A stretch of 26,504 bases of DNA from an uncultured beta proteobacterium (GTDB taxonomy: Bacteria > Pseudomonadota > Gammaproteobacteria > Burkholderiales > Burkholderiaceae_C), in NCBI GenBank assembly GCA_903958915.1, contig CAJBVC010000572.1, positions 1-26,504 on the forward strand, read 5' to 3'. Below the pieces are notes generated by a model, which saw only the letters and a program-made list of their open reading frames with translations, was not told the DNA's origin and did no database searches. Position numbers and translations under genes: made by a program. Shown in pieces: positions 22,080 to 26,504 of the stretch; position 1 is the stretch's first letter, and each line of letters opens with the position of its first letter.

Positions 22080-22694
22080 TTAAGCTTGCCGGTCTTCACC
22101 AATGAGCAGCTTGGTTTCAGAGAGATAGACGTGGGGCGGCACCTCGAGGTTGTCGGGCGCGGGCTTGTTCTTGTATACACGACCCGCCAGATCAAACGTG
22201 GAGCCATGGCAGGGGCAAAAGAAGCCGCCTTGCCAGTCATCGGGCAACGAGGGTTGTGGACCAGTCTGGAACTTTTCCGATGGGGAACAGCCAAGATGCG
22301 TACAAATACCTACCGTTACCAGATACTCGGGTTTGATCGAACGCGTAGCGTTGCGCGCGTAGGCAGGAGCCTGTTCGTCGGGCTTGCGCTCGGAATTGGG
22401 GTCTGCCAGCTGCGGATCGAGTTTGGGCAACGCCGCAAGCTGCTCCGGGGTACGGCGCACGATCCAGACCGGCTTGCCGCGCCACTCGACCGTCATTTTC
22501 TCGCCAGGTTTCAGATTGGAAATGTCAGCTTCAACCGCAGCGCCAGCTGCCCTGGCTTTCTCTGAGGGCTGGAAGGTACTGATAAATGGGACAGCCGCTG
22601 CGCCAACGCCTACGGCGCCCGCGCAGCTGGAGGCAATCAGCCATGTCCGCTTGCTGGAGTCGATCGGCTGGCCGCCGACAAGGGTTTCACTCAT
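22080..22694 (-). CDS. petA: Rieske iron-sulfur subunit of the bc1 complex
   Basis: The 204-aa protein has a Tat/anchor-type N-terminus (SSKRTWLIASSCAGAVGVGAAA), then the Rieske cluster boxes CTHLGC (Cys131, His133, Cys136) and CPCHGS (Cys160, Cys162, His163). The start at 22694 has GAGG 6 nt upstream; an in-frame TTG at 22706 lies inside the pdxA end. It starts 8 nt after the pdxA stop and leads petABC. Confidence 0.97.
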   Translation of the reverse strand: MSETLVGGQPIDSSKRTWLIASSCAGAVGVGAAAVPFISTFQPSEKARAAGAAVEADISNLKPGEKMTVEWRGKPVWIVRRTPEQLAALPKLDPQLADPNSERKPDEQAPAYARNATRSIKPEYLVTVGICTHLGCSPSEKFQTGPQPSLPDDWQGGFFCPCHGSTFDLAGRVYKNKPAPDNLEVPPHVYLSETKLLIGEDRQA

Positions 22695-22702
22695 GAGAAT
22701 CC

Positions 22703-23785
22703 TCAATGAACATCACTACTTTGGGAAGCGTTGATTGTAGCTGACAGACCTTGCGCCATCCTTATGGCGGCGCCCAGACTGGCAGCGTCGGCACGTCCTG
22801 TACCAGCAATGTCAAACGCAGTACCATGGTCCGGGCTGGTGCGCACCAGCGGCAAGCCCAAAGTGACATTGACTCCGGTCTCCACCCCCAGGTATTTCAC
22901 CGGAATGAGCCCCTGATCGTGGTACATCGCGACCACGACGTCGAATTCACCCGGACGCTGTGCCGTGTTGCGGGCGCGCATGAAGACCGTGTCTGGCGGC
23001 CAGGGGCCACTGACATCCAGGCCAGCAGCCCGGGCCGCCGCGACAGCCGGAGCGATGGTGTCGACCTCTTCACGGCCAAACAAGCCACCTTCCCCTGCAT
23101 GCGGGTTGAGGCCAGCCACCGCGATCCGCGGCGAACGCCCCAGCACCATGGACAGCGCAGCGTGGGAGATATGCAAGGTTTGCAGCACATTGTCATAGGT
23201 CACAGCGTCCAAGGCGTCCCGCATGGAGACATGAATGCTGACCAGCACCGTGCGCAGTTCCTCGTTGGCCAACATCATGCGCACCGGTACTTCATCCACC
23301 GGTCTGCCCAAAAACCGTGCCGCGCAGTCCTGCAGCATCTCGGTGTGACCTGGAAACTGGTCAAACGGTGCCCCGGCCGCCGACAACGCCTCCTTGTGCA
23401 GCGGTGCTGTGACCATGGCGCGCACCTCCTTGCGCAAAGCCGCCTGGGCCGCCCACAGAACACAACGACCGGCAAAAGCGCCGGCCTGCGCGCTCACCTG
23501 GCCCCATGGAACCGAAGTAAGTGCGCGCTCCACTTGCATGACCGGAATGCAGCGCGGCGGCACCTGCCAGACTTCGCTCGGCGCGCCAATCACTGCGACC
23601 GGCACCACCGGTTGACCGGCCGCCACCAGCAGCTGGGTTGCCCGTCGCATGGTCCCGACATCTCCCGCAACGAAAATTCCCCGCATAGCTTCTGGGGTGT
23701 CGCGAAAGGTCCGGGCGATGATTTCGGGTCCGATTCCGGCGGCATCTCCCATGGTGATGACCAGGGGCAATGGAGATGGTGTCAT
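22703..23785 (-). CDS. pdxA: 4-hydroxythreonine-4-phosphate dehydrogenase
   Basis: The 360-aa protein begins LPLVITMGDAAGIGPEI and carries the PdxA metal-binding histidines in FPGHTEML, SIHVSMRDAL and AMYHDQGLIPVKYLG, with GLPLVRTSPDHGTAFDIAG at the C-terminus. It catalyses NAD-dependent oxidation in pyridoxal phosphate synthesis. The start at 23785 matches the family length; a longer frame upstream overlaps the Nif3-like gene. It sits 22 nt after that gene and 8 nt before petA, so it is probably cotranscribed with petABC. Confidence 0.95.
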   Translation of the reverse strand: MTPSPLPLVITMGDAAGIGPEIIARTFRDTPEAMRGIFVAGDVGTMRRATQLLVAAGQPVVPVAVIGAPSEVWQVPPRCIPVMQVERALTSVPWGQVSAQAGAFAGRCVLWAAQAALRKEVRAMVTAPLHKEALSAAGAPFDQFPGHTEMLQDCAARFLGRPVDEVPVRMMLANEELRTVLVSIHVSMRDALDAVTYDNVLQTLHISHAALSMVLGRSPRIAVAGLNPHAGEGGLFGREEVDTIAPAVAAARAAGLDVSGPWPPDTVFMRARNTAQRPGEFDVVVAMYHDQGLIPVKYLGVETGVNVTLGLPLVRTSPDHGTAFDIAGTGRADAASLGAAIRMAQGLSATINASQSSDVH

Positions 23786-23807
23786 GGTAAGGCGGGCCGA
23801 TCCGTGG

Positions 23808-24578
23808 TCAGGCCGGATTGTCAATGTCAATGAACCGATGGCCAAGGTCAAATTGTTGCGCCACGTGTTCTCCAACTGCCGGAGCGCCAAAGCGCTCGGT
23901 GGCATGGTGGCCGCAGGCCAGAAATGCAACACCACACTCGCGCGCCAAGTGCGCCTGCGGCTCGGAAATCTCGCCCGTGATGAAGGCATCGGCCCCTGCA
24001 GCGATGGCCGCCTCGAAGTAGCCCTGCGCACCGCCAGTGCACCACGCTATGTTTTTAATAGCTTGCTGCGCAGGCTCTACAAGCGTTACAGGCCGTTTTA
24101 GTACCAACTCGACATGGGCGGCCAGCTCTGCTGCGGTCGAGAACGTCTGCCCGGCGCCTGGTTGCCCCATCCAGCCCAACGCCTGCTCACCAAAGCGTGC
24201 GCACGCGCCTTCGCGCGTGTCAAACCCCAACCAGCGCCCGAGTTGCGCGTTGTTGCCGAGATCCGCATGTGCATCCAGCGGCAAATGGTAGGCGTAGAGA
24301 TTGATGTTGTGTTGTATCAAGAGCCCCAGGCGCTTGCGCATCCAGCCAGTGACGCGGCCGTCATAGCCTCGCCAGAACAGACCGTGGTGCACCAGAATCG
24401 CATCGGCGTCTTCTGCAACCGCGGCTTCAATCAGCGCCAGGCTGGCGGTTACCCCCGACACCAGGGTGCGTACCTCGCGGCGCCCCTCGACCTGCAGGCC
24501 GTTGGGGCAATAGTCCTTGAACAACTGGGGCTGCAGCAGGCCGTCCAGTGCGGTTTGGAGTTCGAAAGCGTCAATCAT
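23808..24578 (-). CDS. Nif3-like dinuclear metal-centre protein
   Basis: The 256-aa protein has the Nif3/YbgI (DUF34) metal motifs: DYCPNGLQVEG (residues 22-32), VHHGLFW (His64, His65), HLPLDAH (His98, Asp102) and GHHATERFG near the end (His224, Glu228). Its biochemical role is unsettled. The coding frame contains a copy of an interspersed repeat (residues about 159-178), an AT-richer patch in an otherwise GC-rich gene, without breaking the frame. The start at 24578 overlaps the upstream gene end by 8 nt. Confidence 0.94.
   Translation of the reverse strand: MIDAFELQTALDGLLQPQLFKDYCPNGLQVEGRREVRTLVSGVTASLALIEAAVAEDADAILVHHGLFWRGYDGRVTGWMRKRLGLLIQHNINLYAYHLPLDAHADLGNNAQLGRWLGFDTREGACARFGEQALGWMGQPGAGQTFSTAAELAAHVELVLKRPVTLVEPAQQAIKNIAWCTGGAQGYFEAAIAAGADAFITGEISEPQAHLARECGVAFLACGHHATERFGAPAVGEHVAQQFDLGHRFIDIDNPA
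24045..24103 (+). repeat. Interspersed repeat copy inside the Nif3-like gene
   Basis: The 59-bp segment aligns without gaps to 26157-26215, about 40 of 59 bases identical by hand count, sharing TAGCTTG, CGCA and CCGTTTT blocks. The first hairpin (AGCTTG/CAGGCT) is kept with one G-U pair; the second has decayed. It is read in frame as coding sequence on the minus strand. Confidence 0.7.
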
Positions 24579-24918
24579 GGGGTGTAAGCTTACAGTCACA
24601 GCCGACCCCGGCCGCAATCCACCGATGCGCCAACCGCTTCAAGAGCGGCGCCAAGGGTCGGGCAAGCCCCTGAAGCAGGCCTGGAAGGGCTTTGTGGAGC
24701 ACCACTTGCGGCTCCTCCAGCGCGCCGCAGCGGTACTGTGACTGCGCCCCCACCCACACCAGCGCTTCACACGCCCCGCGCCGCTTGCCTGACAGCACCA
24801 TGCCTAAGGGGCAGGGTTCTGCCAGACAGCAGACACCACAACCATTACAGGGGGTGCCAAAAGCCGGCTTTGCCGGAGCTTCAGGCTCGATGTGGATGAT
24901 TTGATGTCGAATGCGCAT
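24571..24918 (-). CDS. YkgJ-type cysteine-cluster protein
   Basis: The 115-aa protein has seven cysteines in a YkgJ-like pattern: CNGCGVCCLAEPCPLG (Cys24, 27, 30, 31, 36), then GAC (Cys50) and YRC (Cys64), suggesting a zinc or iron-sulfur site. The C-terminal half is basic and helical (LLQGLARPLAPLLKRLAHRW). The start at 24918 begins MRIRHQIIHIEPEA; an upstream in-frame start would cross the divergent protease promoter region. Its stop overlaps the Nif3-like start by 8 nt. Confidence 0.82.
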   Translation of the reverse strand: MRIRHQIIHIEPEAPAKPAFGTPCNGCGVCCLAEPCPLGMVLSGKRRGACEALVWVGAQSQYRCGALEEPQVVLHKALPGLLQGLARPLAPLLKRLAHRWIAAGVGCDCKLTPHD

Positions 24919-25012
24919 TTTCGCCCCCACTTTACTGTGTGAAGTGTGGTCGAGCCCTACAATTTGTGCCTGGGACGTCTGCGCTGGACTTGGCTCCCCT
25001 ACTGGAAATGGC

Positions 25013-26155
25013 ATGAAACGTCTTTGGCTCCTGTTCTCGCAAACCGCCACCATATTGCTGGCGGCCTACTTTGTGGTGGCCACCTTGAAGCCACAGTGGC
25101 TTGGCCGCAGCCCCTCCCTACCCGGGGCCGTCGCGCTGGTGGAGGCGCCTGCGCCCGCACCTGGTGAAGTGCCTGTAGGGAGCTTTCGGCAGGCGGCACA
25201 GAAGGCTTCTGCGGCCGTTGTGAGCATCAATACCAGCAAGAATGCCCGACGCGGCGCCAACAGCAGCGACCCCTGGTTCCGCTTTTTCTTTGGCGATCAG
25301 GGCAGTGAACCCCAGGGCGGCCTGGGCAGTGGAGTGATCGTGAGCCCCAGCGGCTACATCCTGACCAACAACCATGTCGTTGAAGAAGCTGACGAAATTG
25401 AAGTGATCCTCAATGACAGCCGCCGCACCCTGGCCAAGGTCATCGGGACCGATCCGGACAGCGACCTGGCGGTGCTCAAGATTGAACTGGAACGCCTGCC
25501 CATCATTGTGCTGGGCAACTCGGACTCCTTGCAGGTTGGCGACCAGGTGCTCGCGATCGGCAATCCGTTTGGTGTCGGGCAGACCGTCACCAGCGGCATC
25601 GTGAGTGCACTGGGGCGCAATCAGCTCGGGATCAACACCTTCGAGAATTTCATTCAGACCGATGCCGCCATCAATCCTGGCAATTCGGGTGGTGCGTTGG
25701 TCGACACCAGTGGCAACCTGCTAGGGATCAACACCGCCATTTATTCGCGCTCGGGTGGCAGCATGGGTATCGGCTTCGCCATACCCGTGGCCACCGCCCG
25801 CCAGGTGCTCGACAGTATCGTCAAGGATGGCAAGGTCACCCGGGGCTGGATTGGTGTGGAGCCGAACGACCTCTCGCCCGAACTCGCCGAAACCTTTGGC
25901 ATCAAGACCAGCCAGGGCGTTGTCATTACGGGTGTCCTGCAAAACGGCCCTGCCGCCAAGTCCGGCATTCAGCCCGGTGACGTGATAGTGAAGATCGGCG
26001 ACACACCCGTCGCCAACGTGATGCAGTTGCTCGCGCAGGTGGCCGCGCTCAAGCCTGGCAGTGCCACCAGCTTCTCGCTCGAGCGCCGGAGCAAAACCAT
26101 CGAAGTCAGCGTGGTACCCGGTACGCGTCCAAAACCGCGGCCTACCCAGCAATAA
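25013..26155 (+). CDS. DegS/DegQ-type trypsin-like periplasmic serine protease
   Basis: The 380-aa protein has an N-terminal membrane anchor (LLFSQTATILLAAYFVVATL, residues 6-25), a trypsin-like domain with triad His121 (TNNHVV), Asp151 (DSDLAVL) and Ser225 (GNSGGAL), and one PDZ domain (about 285-370). A single PDZ and an uncleaved anchor fit DegS better than DegP. DegS-type enzymes start the sigmaE envelope stress response by cutting RseA. The start at 25013 has GGA 8 nt upstream. It is divergent from the YkgJ-like gene and converges on tatC. Confidence 0.94.
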   Translation: MKRLWLLFSQTATILLAAYFVVATLKPQWLGRSPSLPGAVALVEAPAPAPGEVPVGSFRQAAQKASAAVVSINTSKNARRGANSSDPWFRFFFGDQGSEPQGGLGSGVIVSPSGYILTNNHVVEEADEIEVILNDSRRTLAKVIGTDPDSDLAVLKIELERLPIIVLGNSDSLQVGDQVLAIGNPFGVGQTVTSGIVSALGRNQLGINTFENFIQTDAAINPGNSGGALVDTSGNLLGINTAIYSRSGGSMGIGFAIPVATARQVLDSIVKDGKVTRGWIGVEPNDLSPELAETFGIKTSQGVVITGVLQNGPAAKSGIQPGDVIVKIGDTPVANVMQLLAQVAALKPGSATSFSLERRSKTIEVSVVPGTRPKPRPTQQ

Positions 26156-26156
26156 A

Positions 26157-26215
26157 CGCTACCATTTTCGTAGCTTGTTACGCAAGCTGCACGGGCGTAA
26201 ATGCCCGTTTTGATG
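26157..26215 (+). repeat. Interspersed repeat with two hairpins in the protease/tatC gap
   Basis: This copy of the repeat fits exactly between the two convergent stop codons (26155 and 26217). It contains AGCTTG-TTACG-CAAGCT (26172-26188) and ACGGGC-GTAAAT-GCCCGT (26191-26208). The same element lies in the Nif3-like gene. I recall similar repeats from Comamonadaceae intergenic regions, but this was not checked. Confidence 0.7.
26191..26211 (+). terminator. Terminator-like hairpin after the protease gene
   Basis: A perfect 6-bp stem, ACGGGC/GCCCGT, with a 6-nt loop is followed by TTT, giving a modest rho-independent terminator for the plus-strand protease. It is part of the repeat and may also slow transcription arriving from tatC. 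Confidence 0.6.
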
Positions 26216-26216
26216 G

Positions 26217-26504
26217 TCAACTTTCAGTGGAAGGCGCAGTCTCTGGCGGCGCTTGCGTGTGTTTGATGAAGATCTGCGCTGCCCAGATCCCTACTTCGTA
26301 CAGCAGACACATCGGAATGGCCAAGGCCAGCTGCGAGACCACGTCCGGCGGCGTCACGATGGCTGCCACCACAAACGCCAGCACAATGAAATAGCTGCGA
26401 AAGTCCTTGAGTTTCTGAATGCTGACCACGCCCATGCGCGCCAGAACGATGACGACGATAGGAACTTCAAACGCCATGCCGAAGGCAAGGAACATCGACA
26501 GGAC
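26217..26504 (-). CDS. tatC: TatC, twin-arginine translocase subunit (partial, C-terminal)
   Basis: The frame is open to the right edge, so only about 95 C-terminal residues are seen. FGMAFEVPIVVIVLARMGVV, LKDFRSYFIVLAFVVAAIVTPPDVVSQL and AIPMCLLYEVGIW are characteristic of the last three helices of TatC, which exports folded Tat substrates such as SoxY and the Rieske protein. The tail is polar (HTQAPPETAPSTES). Confidence 0.97.
   Translation of the reverse strand, partial: VLSMFLAFGMAFEVPIVVIVLARMGVVSIQKLKDFRSYFIVLAFVVAAIVTPPDVVSQLALAIPMCLLYEVGIWAAQIFIKHTQAPPETAPSTES

Noticed and set aside
22751..23833. Plus-strand open frame (360 codons) opposite pdxA
   Set aside because: Antisense shadow of a gene with intact PdxA motifs.

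Overview
The window reads as a piece of chromosome from a sulfur-oxidising betaproteobacterium, most likely Burkholderiales close to Comamonadaceae (for example a Rhodoferax-like lineage). The reasons are the core gene order on the right (sspB-sspA-petCBA, a Nif3-like gene, a DegS/DegQ-type protease and tatC), the PVWY form of the cytochrome b quinol motif, and a short interspersed repeat of a type I remember from Comamonadaceae. The lineage is inference; no search was run.

Positions 1-5162 (minus strand) carry the reverse dissimilatory sulfite reductase operon in the order dsrA-dsrB-dsrE-dsrF-dsrH-dsrC-dsrM-dsrK. dsrK is cut by the left edge. DsrEFH and a two-cysteine DsrC mark the oxidative version of the pathway. 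A 201-bp intergenic region separates it from a divergent plus-strand operon (5364-9928) of seven tightly packed, often ATGA-overlapping genes: a 78-aa unknown, a Cas6/Cmx6-like RAMP protein with no CRISPR around it, a DsrC paralogue lacking both redox cysteines (RspA type), a 214-aa helical unknown, a TauD/TfdA-type dioxygenase, a fusion of HTH, 2Fe-2S ferredoxin and flavin reductase, and a DNA-binding-domain-less LexA/UmuD-fold protein with Arg at the catalytic Lys position. This cassette is the strongest candidate for an undescribed system, probably a redox or regulatory accessory of sulfur oxidation.

Positions 9969-13173 hold more sulfur trafficking genes: dsrE2 and tusA, soxZ and soxY (minus), and a divergent YeeE/YedE-type sulfur-compound transporter (plus). 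The dsrA and soxY divergent regions share an identical 11-bp word in the same orientation. Positions 13372-17310 carry a SAM methyltransferase and a MacAB-like ABC export system (separate permease, ATPase and adaptor). A VapBC-like toxin-antitoxin pair (17601-18262) follows, with a recognisable promoter and a palindromic operator.

A tRNA-Thr(UGU) with its terminator (18489-18611) separates this accessory block from core genes: sspB, sspA, petC-petB-petA, pdxA, a Nif3-like gene, a cysteine-cluster protein, a DegS-like serine protease (plus) and the 3' part of tatC. GC-rich palindromes sit just downstream of the tRNA 3' end. One copy of the interspersed repeat ends the protease/tatC convergent pair, and a second copy lies in frame inside the Nif3-like gene.

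Together the sulfur genes suggest uptake of reduced sulfur (YedE-like), binding on SoxYZ, transfer through TusA/DsrE2 and DsrEFH to DsrC, oxidation of the DsrC-bound sulfur by DsrAB, and electron return through the DsrMK membrane complex to the quinone pool and the bc1 complex encoded on the right.
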